A DNA stretch of 48,533 bases, from the NCBI GenBank assembly GCA_945874455.1, contig CAMCHO010000009.1, positions 1-48,533 on the forward strand. Direction: 5' to 3'. This stretch comes from Opitutus sp. GAS368 (GTDB lineage: Bacteria > Verrucomicrobiota > Verrucomicrobiia > Opitutales > Opitutaceae). Positions 25,132 to 33,475 of the stretch are shown one piece after another. How positions within the stretch are numbered: position 1 is the first letter of the stretch; each line of letters begins with the position of its first letter. The notes beneath the pieces were generated by a model. The model searched no databases, had not been told where the DNA came from, and saw only the letters and a program-made list of their open reading frames with translations. Both the position numbers and the translations under genes were made by a program.

Positions 25132-25917
25132 TCAGCGAGACAGCCGCTGCTCATTCAGCGCCCAATCGTAGTCGGTAAACGTCACTTTCACCTCGCCCGG
25201 ATCAACCAACGCGTTGCGCTGGGCCTCGGGCAGAAACGTTTTCACATACGCGGCCAACGAGCCGGCCTGCTTGGTGAAATCATCGCCATACCACTTGAAA
25301 ATCGGCGAGAGGTGCAACGTACCGGTTTTCGCGTCGAAGCGATTTTTTTCGGGCGTTCCGAGGAACACCCGCGCTTGTTCATCCAGCTGGGTGTTCAGGC
25401 GGGCGCCGACATACGGCTCGCCGCGCAGCGGCGGACAACTCACCGCCGCACACACGAGCGCAAAATGGATGCGTGGCTCGCGGTAATTCACGCGGATCAT
25501 TTTGTGTTCCAGGTGATCGAGCGTGATGACCTGCCCGCCCTGGCGCACGATCAACTCGCTCCACGCCGCGCCTGGCAGCGTGCCGATGTCGCGAATGCTC
25601 TGCAGGGGATAGTGATTGATGATCAGGCGTAGCGTCTGCGCGTTATAGAGATTGAGGAGCAACGCGAGCCGGTCGACCTCGGGCCAGCGCGCAAATGCCG
25701 CGGCCGGCACGACGGCAATCTCCTGCAAGTAGGCGTCGAGTTCGACCGGATCGGCTTTCAGTTTGGCGTAATCGACGTTCGCGTTCTTTACGAAGGAGGT
25801 TAACACTCGGCCGAAACGCGCATGGGTCTGGTCGAATGCTTCGGCGCCACGCGCAACGAGCCCGGCCAAGGCGACCAACGACAGTGAGAGGATGAAACGA
25901 AAGCGCAGAGTAATCAT
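25132..25917 (-). CDS. exported DUF547 protein
   Basis: A 261-aa protein with a signal peptide (FRFILSLSLVALAGLVARGAEA). The mature part is DUF547: ANVDYAKLKADPVELDAYLQ, LALLLNLYNAQTLRLII, the conserved HKMIRVNYREPRIHFALVCAAVSCPPLRGE and NRFDAKTGTLHLSPIFKWYGDDF. The conserved CAAVSCPPLR segment with Cys and the LNLYNA motif suggest a papain-like or other hydrolytic active site, but the function is not established. It starts at ATG 25917. The gene is on the same strand as cstA with a 106-bp gap and may share its transcript. Confidence 0.9.
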   Translation of the reverse strand: MITLRFRFILSLSLVALAGLVARGAEAFDQTHARFGRVLTSFVKNANVDYAKLKADPVELDAYLQEIAVVPAAAFARWPEVDRLALLLNLYNAQTLRLIINHYPLQSIRDIGTLPGAAWSELIVRQGGQVITLDHLEHKMIRVNYREPRIHFALVCAAVSCPPLRGEPYVGARLNTQLDEQARVFLGTPEKNRFDAKTGTLHLSPIFKWYGDDFTKQAGSLAAYVKTFLPEAQRNALVDPGEVKVTFTDYDWALNEQRLSR

Positions 25918-26279
25918 TGGAGCAGCGGGTGGAACAGCGGGGCTGAGCCTAATCCCTCCGCCCGCAGTTAACCGCGACCCAGACACAATCGCAACCGACC
26001 GTTCACAGAAAAAGGGCGGGCGCGTGGTCTCCGTTCCCGAAAGCCGGGCGCTCTTCGGCGGTGTGCTCGTGAGCTTAATTCTTGGATTTTCAGGAGGTGA
26101 TTGAGGAGGACGCATGCGTTTACGCGTGCGGGCGAGTTTCGTTCCTTGGCAGTCGGCCTCGGCCGGTCGTAGGGCCGAGCCCCTCCACGCCCGCGCCTTC
26201 ACTCGCCAGCACTCGCCAGCAAGTAGGGAGCACACAGTGGCCACCCTTCCCCTGCTCCGGTGTGCTTTACCTGTCCCGC
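25918..26279. other. intergenic region between larA and the DUF547 gene
   Basis: A 362-bp stretch upstream of the DUF547 gene and downstream of larA. It contains a plus-strand AGGAGGTGAT at 26092-26101 followed by GAGGAGG and an ATG at 26114, a striking ribosome-binding-like arrangement. The frame that follows is Arg/Pro-rich and antisense to larA, so I do not call a gene. A tandem ACTCGCCAGC pair lies near 26200-26220. Confidence 0.45.
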
Positions 26280-27629
26280 CTACGCTTTCTCAGCCGGTCC
26301 GTCTGCGTCGGGGGGGCAGGCGATGGAAAGCGGTCCCTCAGGCAGGATGGCCGTGGCGATCGGGCCTCCGCCCAGCTTTGCAATCAGTTCCCGAATGGTT
26401 CCCACCGGGTCCTGGGTGTGTTCCGTACGGTTAAGGAGGCGGTCCTCGGGCGAGAGCTCCGAGAACAGGACGATACGTGCTTTTTCGAGACACTGCATCA
26501 GCGTCTGCACCTGCCACTGGTCGTGGCGTGTCACCTTAGTCGCCAAAATTTTGGAGTGGAGCTCATCGTTGTCGCAAGGCTCGGAAAGAATCTCCGCAAA
26601 CTCGCCTTCCATCGGGAGACCGTTGTTGCAGCGGCTCAATGCGAGGATCACCCCGCCCGGCTCCACAATGCGCGCGGCAGCGGATATCCCCTTCACCGTC
26701 TGATAGAAATTTTGATCCAGCGGAAAACCGGAGTTGGTGGTGATGACCAAAGGATAACGCCGAGGCACCTTTACGGTCGCCTCCGCCAGTGCTGCCGCGC
26801 AGCCCGCGTTGTGAGCCGCCACCAGCTCCCCGGCAAAGATGCCGGTGATCGCCTTGGAGTGGTTCAGCGTAACGTTGACAATGAAATGCGGCGGGAAGAG
26901 CGCCACCATCTCACGCGTCAGCGCCTGGAGGGGATTGTCGAAAATCCGCGCCCACGTCGCATGCGGATGCGCGATCAGCGAGGCCCGATGAAAGTGCCGC
27001 ACAGTCTCCAGCCCCGCGATACCGGGCACCAGAGCCTTGGATCCGCCGGAGAAGCCAGCGTAGAAATGGGGCTCAATAAAACCCGTGGTAATGCGCAGAT
27101 CCGCCTCCACCCACAACCGGTTCAACCAACACTCCCCACCGCACGACGAGGATCCCACATGGACAAGATTCGCGGCGTCTTGACAGTCGTGATTGACCAC
27201 GCGGAATCGTCCAGCCGCCTCTCCCAGCATCCGGACCATTTCCTCGCGCGTGGAGCCCCTGTGAGTCCCTGTGCCGATCAAAATCGTCACGCATGTGTCC
27301 GGCAAGCCCAGCTCCGCCGTGATCCACGGAAGCAAAAGATGATCGGGAACGGGTCGCGTGTGGTCGGCCACTGCAATGACCACCTTCGGCTCACGCAACT
27401 CGGAGCGTGCTTTCGCCAGGGCCCGCTTCGCAACCTCCACCAGCGGGAGGGATCCGATCGGATCGCGAACCGCGCTCTGGAAGGAGGTCTCTCCATGCTC
27501 CAGCGCTTTTGGATTAGCGGGCAAAAACACGGCGGGATCCATCCCTGGAATATCTAGGGGCAAATCGTAGCCTTCCTTGCCGTAAGCAAGTTTCACCGAG
27601 GTCCCCGCCATGTGCTGGTTAGTTTCCAT
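26280..27629 (-). CDS. larA: nickel-dependent lactate racemase family protein LarA
   Basis: A 449-aa enzyme that uses the nickel-pincer nucleotide cofactor to racemise lactate or a similar 2-hydroxyacid in the cytosol. Key residues are visible: DHTRP (89-93), GTGTHRG (119-125), EPHFYAGFSGGSKALVPG with H178 and K188, and H204 in VRHFH. The spacing H178-K188-H204 is the same as H174-K184-H200 of Lactiplantibacillus LarA, where the lysine binds the cofactor covalently and the histidines serve catalysis and nickel. The cofactor genes larE, larB and larC are 1.7 kb away on the other strand. Related LarA homologues act on other hydroxyacids, so the substrate is not certain. Confidence 0.92.
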   Translation of the reverse strand: METNQHMAGTSVKLAYGKEGYDLPLDIPGMDPAVFLPANPKALEHGETSFQSAVRDPIGSLPLVEVAKRALAKARSELREPKVVIAVADHTRPVPDHLLLPWITAELGLPDTCVTILIGTGTHRGSTREEMVRMLGEAAGRFRVVNHDCQDAANLVHVGSSSCGGECWLNRLWVEADLRITTGFIEPHFYAGFSGGSKALVPGIAGLETVRHFHRASLIAHPHATWARIFDNPLQALTREMVALFPPHFIVNVTLNHSKAITGIFAGELVAAHNAGCAAALAEATVKVPRRYPLVITTNSGFPLDQNFYQTVKGISAAARIVEPGGVILALSRCNNGLPMEGEFAEILSEPCDNDELHSKILATKVTRHDQWQVQTLMQCLEKARIVLFSELSPEDRLLNRTEHTQDPVGTIRELIAKLGGGPIATAILPEGPLSIACPPDADGPAEKA

Positions 27630-27758
27630 TTTCAGAGTGTCCTAGGTTAGAATTCAAACGTCCGTTCGTGCTCGTTTCACCTCGCAGATCCGGCGCCTCT
27701 GCCCGCCAAGTGCGTTGGCGAGCGGGCGGCGAAACACGCGACAATGACGCGTGCACGA

Positions 27759-29033
27759 CTACTGGGTAAGCCCCGCCAACTTGGTGTTGGTCTCTTGGAG
27801 CCGGCGCGAGAGCACCCGCAGCATATTGAGCGCAATCTCCGGGCTGTCCTTAATCAGCTTGAGGAAGGTATCTCGGTCGATCGAGAGAAAGTGCGTGGCC
27901 TTGCTCGCCACAACCTTCGCCGAGGCCACCGCGTGCGGATCCAAAATGCTCATTTCTCCGAAAACCTGACCCTTGCCTAGCTTGGTCACCTCGACCTCGT
28001 TGTGCAGGACATCAACCGCGCCCTCGCACACAACATACAGGTTCGCGTTCGGCTTGCCCTGCTCAAGAATAGTGGCACCGCTCTCCACGCGGAGCTCCTG
28101 CAACAGCGGCGCAATCTTGGCCAGTAACTCGTCCGGAGTGCTTGCGAAATAATCCGTGGACTTCAGCAGGAGAACCTTGCGAAACACCGAGAGAGCCTTG
28201 CCATCATCCGCGAACTGATCCGCGGTCAGCTTGTCAACCTTGGCGGCGCGGGCGATGTCGATGACACCCTCTAAAACGTAACCGGGCTTGAACCCGAAGT
28301 TCTTGATCTCAGGCCTCGACATGACGCCACTGAGTACCAGTACCGTCTCAAGCTGGGACTCGATTCCCACCAGGATGTCGGTGTCCATCCGGTCGCCGAT
28401 CATCACCCCGTCCTTTGCCTCGGCGCCGATGGCGTCCAGGGCCAGACGCATCATGAGCGGGTTGGGCTTCCCGATATAGTAGGCCTTTTTACCGGTGGTG
28501 ATTTCCAGCACCGAGGCGAGTGCCCCCGCGCTCGGGGCCATATGCCCCTCCACAGGGTAGAATGCGTCGGGGTTGGTCACAATTAAGTGGGCACCCTTGT
28601 TGACCAACTTCGAGGCATGCTCAAGGACCTGATAGCGATAGTTCGGCGTACGCCCCATCACCACGTAGTCGGGGTTCGAATCGTTCATCGAGTAGCCCGC
28701 TTCATAGAGCGCCCCCATCAACGCCGGCTCACCAATCACATAGGCGGTCCCCTTGGGCTTCTGACGCGCAAGATAGCGGGCTGTCGCCAGCGCGGACGTG
28801 AAGAAGTGCTTGGGATCCACCTCGATCCCCATCCGATACAGCTTCTCGCTGAGCTCTCGGGGCGTTCTGGTGCTGTCGTTGGTCAGAAACAGGAAGTTCT
28901 TGTTCGCCTTGAGCCACTCCACAAACTGGAGGACGCCCGGCAGCAACTGGTTCCCGCGGTAGAGGACGCCGTCCATGTCGCAAACGAAGACTTTCTTGGC
29001 GAGCAGGCTATCGAGATTGGGTGTCTGATTCAT
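27759..29033 (-). CDS. NagD-like HAD phosphatase fused to a cyclic-nucleotide-binding domain
   Basis: A 424-aa two-domain protein. Residues 1-270 are a HAD class IIA (NagD/PGP-like) hydrolase: DMDGVLYRG with nucleophile D19 and acid D21, FLTNDSTRTP, IGKPNP with K189 and GDRMDTDI (213-220). After a helical linker (SVFRKVLLLKSTDYFASTPDELL) comes a cNMP-type beta barrel at about 312-400, including SGATILEQG, LYVVCEGAVDVL, GQVFGEMSIL and a C-terminal helix. The arginine that normally holds the cyclic phosphate after FGE is absent (HAVASAKV), so cAMP binding is doubtful. Placed between larA and larE, it may dephosphorylate a cofactor by-product or a 2-phospho acid. ATG 29033 gives the natural HAD start. 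Confidence 0.88.
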   Translation of the reverse strand: MNQTPNLDSLLAKKVFVCDMDGVLYRGNQLLPGVLQFVEWLKANKNFLFLTNDSTRTPRELSEKLYRMGIEVDPKHFFTSALATARYLARQKPKGTAYVIGEPALMGALYEAGYSMNDSNPDYVVMGRTPNYRYQVLEHASKLVNKGAHLIVTNPDAFYPVEGHMAPSAGALASVLEITTGKKAYYIGKPNPLMMRLALDAIGAEAKDGVMIGDRMDTDILVGIESQLETVLVLSGVMSRPEIKNFGFKPGYVLEGVIDIARAAKVDKLTADQFADDGKALSVFRKVLLLKSTDYFASTPDELLAKIAPLLQELRVESGATILEQGKPNANLYVVCEGAVDVLHNEVEVTKLGKGQVFGEMSILDPHAVASAKVVASKATHFLSIDRDTFLKLIKDSPEIALNMLRVLSRRLQETNTKLAGLTQ

Positions 29034-29363
29034 CGGAAGTGTTTGGATTTTGCTAAATAAAGAAGTAAGCCATGCAGAATTTTCGGGTGGGCAACCTGAA
29101 TCTTGGTAAATTTTGGGTGTCGAGTGCAGGGCACGGTCTTTCGTGTTGAGGGCAAGGATTGACTCCGGTGGCGAGGAGGACGCGCAGGCCGGCGGTGGGA
29201 GGGAAGTGGAGTCGTTCGCGGATTTCCGGGCGGGAAACACCGGGCAAATGCTCCGGCCGCAACGCACACGGGGCGTTGCGCCGGAGGGCGAGCCTGGCGT
29301 GCAGGGCAGGCCGCGGCATTTTATTTTGACTTCAGTTCGGGCCTGCGAATCTTTCGGGAATTA
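29034..29363. other. divergent promoter region of the lar locus
   Basis: A 330-bp gap between the divergent HAD gene and larE. No protein-like frame is present. The left 80 bp is more A/T-rich than the surroundings, including GCTAAATAAAGAAGT, and is the likeliest place for the minus-strand promoter. The larE ATG lies in GGGAATTAATGG without a clear ribosome binding site. Confidence 0.45.
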
Positions 29364-30215
29364 ATGGTCGATGTCCTTGTCCCAATCGGAAGCTTGTCGG
29401 CGAAAGAAGCCGCGCTGCGCGCGTCGCTGCGGCCGAAGCTGGCGCTGGGCTTGATCGTGGCCTTCTCCGGCGGCGTGGATAGCTCGTTTCTCCTTTGGAT
29501 CGCGGAGCAGGAGCGAAGGCGCCACGGCGGGAAGCTGCTGGCCGTCACTGCGGTGAGCGCGAGCCTCGCGCAAGTGGAGCGGGAGGACGCGACGCGATTG
29601 GCCGCCGAGCTCGGAGTCGAGCACCGCTGGGAAAACAGCCTCGAGCTGTCGAATCCCGACTATGCGAAAAACGACTTGTCGCGTTGCTACCATTGCAAGA
29701 CCGAGCTTTTCCGGCTGAGCCATGCGCTCGCCGGCAGCCTCGGCTATGCCTTCATCGCTTACGGTTACAATGCGTCGGATCGCGGTGATTTTCGCCCGGG
29801 CCGGCAGGCCGCGTTGGAGCAGGGCATCGTCGCGCCGCTCGATGAGGCCGAGCTGGCGAAGGAGGACATCCGCGCACTCATGCGCTTACACCAGATTCCC
29901 TTTTCCGAAAAAGCCGCGAGCCCGTGCCTCAGTTCGCGGTTGATGACCGGAGTCGCCGTCACCCCCCAGCGGCTGCGCGACGTCGAGGATTGCGAGGCGA
30001 TTTTGCGCCGCGCCGGGTTGGATGCATTCCGGGTTCGGTTGCACGAACACGCCGGCGTGCAATGGCTGCGGCTGGAGGTAAACCCGGCGGAGATGAGCAA
30101 GGCCCTGTCCGTCCGCGAAGAACTTCACCAGCTGGCGCGACCGCGTGGTTATGCGTGGGTGACCCTCGACCTTGGCGGCTACCGCATGGGCGGCGGCACG
30201 GTGCGCTCCAGCTGA
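29364..30215 (+). CDS. larE: LarE, ATP-dependent sulfur transferase for the Ni-pincer cofactor
   Basis: A 283-aa PP-loop enzyme that adenylates the pyridinium dicarboxylate intermediate and donates sulfur to it. The PP-loop is FSGGVDSSF (residues 34-42). RCYHCKTELF has C108 and C111. SPCLSSR places C188 where Lactiplantibacillus LarE has its sacrificial C176. Other members use extra cysteines to hold a [4Fe-4S] cluster that carries the sulfur; the presence of three cysteines (108, 111, 188) fits that type but does not prove it. It is first of the plus-strand larE-larB-larC operon, 4 bp before larB. Confidence 0.93.
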   Translation: MVDVLVPIGSLSAKEAALRASLRPKLALGLIVAFSGGVDSSFLLWIAEQERRRHGGKLLAVTAVSASLAQVEREDATRLAAELGVEHRWENSLELSNPDYAKNDLSRCYHCKTELFRLSHALAGSLGYAFIAYGYNASDRGDFRPGRQAALEQGIVAPLDEAELAKEDIRALMRLHQIPFSEKAASPCLSSRLMTGVAVTPQRLRDVEDCEAILRRAGLDAFRVRLHEHAGVQWLRLEVNPAEMSKALSVREELHQLARPRGYAWVTLDLGGYRMGGGTVRSS

Positions 30216-30219
30216 TCCG

Positions 30220-31008
30220 ATGAACGAGGACGAAATCCGCACCTTGTTGGAAGGTCTGGCGGCCGGGGCCGTGCAGCCGGCAGCGGCGTTGCAGCGCTTG
30301 AAAAGCGGTCCGTTCCGCGAGGGGAATCTCGGGTTCGCGCAGGTGGATCACCACCGGAGGCTGCGGCAGGGCTTGGGCGAAGTCATCTTCGGCGAGAGCA
30401 AGACGCTGGAGCAAATCCGCGCCATTGCCGCGGAAGCGGGCGGTGGCGGGGCGCCCGTGCTGATCACTCGGCTGCAGCCGGAAAAAGTCGCAGGCTTGAT
30501 CGCCGCATTTCCCGCCGGCCGGGCAAATGCCCCCGCGCGGACGTTCATCCTCAACGCACCCCCGATCTCCGCGGCCGGAACAGATCTGCCGCACGTGGCC
30601 ATCGTAACGGCCGGCACGAGCGATCTGTTTGTCGCGGAAGAGGCGGCCGAGGTCTGCATCGCCATGGGCGTGCCGTGCGAGCGTTACTACGACATCGGCG
30701 TGGCGGGGATTCACCGTCTCCTCCAACGGGCTGACAAGCTTCAGGCGGCGACCGCCTTGGTCGTCGTCGCGGGCATGGAAGGTGCGCTCCCCAGCGTCGT
30801 CGCCGGATTGCTGGGCCGGCCGGTCTTCGCCGTGCCGACAAGCGTGGGCTACGGGGCCAGCTTCGGAGGCGTGAGCGCCTTGCTGTCGATGTTGAACTCC
30901 TGCGCCCCCGGCGTGAGCGTGGTGAACATCGACAATGGTTTTTCCGCCGCCTTCGCCGCTTGTCAGGTCGTGCGCGCGGTGCGGGCGGCCGGCGCCAACT
31001 CCCGATGA
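30220..31008 (+). CDS. larB: LarB, carboxylase/hydrolase for the Ni-pincer cofactor
   Basis: A 262-aa homologue of LarB (PurE-like fold), which carboxylates nicotinate adenine dinucleotide and hydrolyses its phosphoanhydride. Landmarks: LGFAQVDHHRRLRQGLGEVIFGESKT, IVTAGTSDLFVAEEA, GVPCERYYDIGVAGIHRLL, VVVAGMEGALPSVVAGLLGRPV and PTSVGYGASFGGVSALL, the last two typical of the PurE-type active site. It starts 4 bp after larE and its stop overlaps the larC start as ATGA. Confidence 0.94.
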   Translation: MNEDEIRTLLEGLAAGAVQPAAALQRLKSGPFREGNLGFAQVDHHRRLRQGLGEVIFGESKTLEQIRAIAAEAGGGGAPVLITRLQPEKVAGLIAAFPAGRANAPARTFILNAPPISAAGTDLPHVAIVTAGTSDLFVAEEAAEVCIAMGVPCERYYDIGVAGIHRLLQRADKLQAATALVVVAGMEGALPSVVAGLLGRPVFAVPTSVGYGASFGGVSALLSMLNSCAPGVSVVNIDNGFSAAFAACQVVRAVRAAGANSR

Positions 31009-32309
31009 GCCGAATACTTTTCCTGGACAGCGTCGCTGGTGTCGCCGGCGACATGTTCGCGGCCGCGTTTGTGGATGCCGGGCTGGTGACTGCGGCCGAA
31101 CTCGCGGCGCTCCCCGCGCAACTCGGATTCAATTCCGTGGAAATCTCCGCTCGCGCCGTCACCAAGGCAACGATGCGCGCCACCCATCTCAGCGTGACCT
31201 CCCGGTCCGACCGCGTGCCTCACTCCCTCAGTCATGCCCACGCCGCGCCGGCTCACGCACACCACGCGCATGAGCCTCACGCGCACGAAACATCTCCCGA
31301 GAGCGACAGCGAGTCGCACCTCGTCGTGGAGGCCGGGGCGGATCACGCGCACACCCATTACGCCGACATCGATCGGTTGATTGGCGGTTGCCCCCTGGCC
31401 GCCCCCGTGCGTGCCCGGGCGCAAATGATCTTTCGCCTGCTGGCCGAGGCGGAGGCGGCCGCCCATGGCATGGCGGTGGAGGACGTGGCGTTTCACGAAG
31501 TCGGCTCGATCGATTCGATCATGGATGTGGTCATGGCCGCTTATTGCATCGAGAAGCTGGGCCCGGCGCGGTACTGCGCCACCCCGATCCGTCCCGGACG
31601 CGGTTTCATCACGATGGCCCACGGCACGCATCCCGTGCCGCCGCCCGCGAGCGCGCGCCTGCTGGCCGACCTGCCCATCGCCGCCACGCCGGCCGCGATC
31701 ACGCGCACCAACGTGGAACTGTCCACGCCAACGGGCATCGCCATCCTCAAATCGCTCGCGCCCGAATTTCTCGCCGAGGTTCCCGCCGGGACGATCCGTC
31801 AACAGGGTTTGGGCGCGGGTACGATGGACTTGGGCTCGTTTCCCAATGTGTTTCGCCTGATCGTGCTCGACGCCAATCCGAGTCCGGGCGCCACCCACGC
31901 CTATGAAGCAGATCAGGTGGTCGAGATTGTCAGCAATATCGACGACGACTCCGCGGAGCACATCGCGTGGCTCGCGGAGCAGTTGCTCGCCCGCGGCGCG
32001 CTCGACGTCTGGCTCACGCCCGCGATGGGCAAGAAGGGCCGGCCGCTGACCTGCTTGTCGGTTCTGGCGCAGGCCGCCGATTGGTCAGCCTACGCGGACT
32101 GGCTGCTGCGAAACAGCACGACCTTTGGGCTGAGATATCGCACGTGGGATCGCTTGAAGCTTGCGCGGCGCTTCGAACGGCGCGCGGTCGCCGGCGGAGA
32201 AATTACGTACAAGGTGGGCCTCACGACGACGGGCGAAGTGTTGAAGGACAAGCCCGAGTTCGACGAGCTGCGTGTGCACTGGGAGCAACGCAGTAGCGAC
32301 CGGAAGTAG
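31005..32309 (+). CDS. larC: LarC, nickel insertase, single open frame
   Basis: A 434-aa protein that inserts nickel into the pincer nucleotide in a CTP-dependent reaction. It begins ILFLDSVAGVAGDMFAAAFVDAG, the family signature. Residues 73-119 form a His-rich metal-handling insert with more than ten histidines. FHEVGSIDSIMDVV, GTHPVPPPA, ELSTPTGIAIL and the C-terminal ANIDDDSAEH-like NIDDDSAEHIAWL are intact. In some lactobacilli the two halves (LarC1, LarC2) need a ribosomal frameshift; here they are one continuous frame. Start overlaps larB by ATGA. It ends the cofactor operon. Confidence 0.93.
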   Translation: MSRILFLDSVAGVAGDMFAAAFVDAGLVTAAELAALPAQLGFNSVEISARAVTKATMRATHLSVTSRSDRVPHSLSHAHAAPAHAHHAHEPHAHETSPESDSESHLVVEAGADHAHTHYADIDRLIGGCPLAAPVRARAQMIFRLLAEAEAAAHGMAVEDVAFHEVGSIDSIMDVVMAAYCIEKLGPARYCATPIRPGRGFITMAHGTHPVPPPASARLLADLPIAATPAAITRTNVELSTPTGIAILKSLAPEFLAEVPAGTIRQQGLGAGTMDLGSFPNVFRLIVLDANPSPGATHAYEADQVVEIVSNIDDDSAEHIAWLAEQLLARGALDVWLTPAMGKKGRPLTCLSVLAQAADWSAYADWLLRNSTTFGLRYRTWDRLKLARRFERRAVAGGEITYKVGLTTTGEVLKDKPEFDELRVHWEQRSSDRK

Positions 32310-32356
32310 CGGCGGCCGCAATCGGAGAAACGGGGGGCCAAAGCGCCCCGGCGAGG

Positions 32357-32619
32357 TCAGTGCTTCGCGCCCGCCAGGTCGCGCTCGGCTGGTGCCTCGC
32401 GGACAAAAAGGGGCCGCGACGAAAATTGGTGCGCGGCCCATACCCATGCGCAAACCACCGCGAAGCCGAGGAGGACGATCGGGGCTCCCTGCTCCGAGGG
32501 GTGGGAAACATCCCACGTCACATCATGTCCGGCGTGTCCGGGATGGGCGTGCGCGACCGTGGCCGACGCGAGGGCGATGAGCGACGACAGGGCAAAAAAA
32601 GTCGATTAATAATCACCAC
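32357..32619 (-). pseudogene. small His-rich exported membrane protein with a one-base frameshift in a T run
   Basis: Minus strand. The main frame ends at TGA 32357 and reads ALSSLIALASATVAHAHPGHAGHD, then a transmembrane stretch APIVLLGFAVVCAWVWAAH and a short basic-acidic tail. It lacks a start codon: a TAA lies just upstream at 32606-32608. In the next frame a GTG at 32619 gives VVIINRLF, a natural signal-peptide start, and the two join if a run of seven T (32594-32600) had one more base. The HAHPGHAGH segment resembles the metal-binding N-terminus of nickel-uptake proteins such as HupE. Convergent with larC, so a nickel role is plausible. It may be a sequencing error, decay or transcriptional slippage. 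Confidence 0.5.
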
Positions 32620-33256
32620 AAAACCGGAGATGACGCCGCAGCCCGGGGCAATCCTAAATCTACTTCGGGCGGTTTCCGTGTGGCATTTCGGCTGCGACTG
32701 GCTCGGCCGCGGACGATGTTATCAGACCGTCGGCCGCGAATCGCCCACCCGAGCGAGCAGACACCGGCCGTGTTGGCGCGCGAGCGCGGAATCAACTGAC
32801 CACGCTGCGGGCGTCGATTTTACCGACGACGGGCAGAGGCAGAATAGCGTCCCGACCCTGGAGCGTTTGAGCCAGTGCGCATCGTCGGCGGCGGTTGTGC
32901 GGACGCGGCGGTGGCGCGCCCGGCGACCACGGTGCGTTGACCGCAGGGAAGCGAGCTAGCGGTCGAGCAGGAAGCTGCGGCGCTGGAGCGGTTGGTCCGC
33001 GAGCTCATGGCGCCAGGTTTACGATCGGAGCGCGGCTATCCCGATTTTTGTGACGACGCGCACCACCCAACTACGCAAGGGCTGCAACGGCCTGTTTGGC
33101 TTGGTCCGGGCACGGCGGGAGTGCGCTATCAATTCTTCAAGACTTGGCATTGCAGCGTCGCACGCGCTGCACGCACCCGCCTCACCACACTAAAAGCGGC
33201 GGCCAAGACTTTTGTAAAAATCTGGCGACGACCCATGAAAAAATCTGGCTAATCGG
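32620..33256. other. gene-poor stretch with transposase-like remnants
   Basis: No intact gene. At 33029-33109 one plus-strand frame reads PIFVTTRTTQLRKGCNGLFGLVR, which resembles the start of IS66-family TnpB (the D/Q-x-RKG-x-x-GL pattern). The match is short and tentative. The part 32640-33020 shows no recognisable protein, RNA or repeat. This stretch appears to be the residue of several insertions next to the lar locus. Confidence 0.4.
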
Positions 33257-33475
33257 CTGACCGACTTCTTCTCTGAAACCACCAATGCCCTCTCCGCAGG
33301 TTTCAATTCAAAGATCCGAGTCATCACGTCAGACTCACAGGGCTTCCGCCGTTTCGCGCACCTTCGCGCGCGCATCCTCGTTCACTGCGGCACACTCAGC
33401 TTGGTGACGGATTTGCCCCGTCCCTCACCGGGCTGCCACGGAGAAACCGTAACAACTATTTTTACACCGGCGTGA
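33257..33475 (+). pseudogene. C-terminal remnant of an ISL3-family transposase
   Basis: The frame reads RLTDFFSETTNALSAGFNSK, then QGFRRFAHLRARILVHCGTLSL. This corresponds to the conserved end of ISL3 transposases (TNALAEGLNSKIQ ... ARGFRNFANYRTRILFFCGKL), which holds the last catalytic glutamate; here the E of EG(L/F)NSK is replaced by A-G, so catalysis would be lost. Upstream the frame is closed by a stop near 33240, and the basic stretch at 33180-33250 in another frame may be more of the same protein. It ends just inside the AEC transporter start. Confidence 0.65.

Noticed and set aside
26114-26434. Plus-strand ORF behind a strong Shine-Dalgarno-like site
   Set aside because: The protein is Arg/Pro-rich, runs antisense into larA and has no recognisable feature. 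Only the site itself was kept as a finding.
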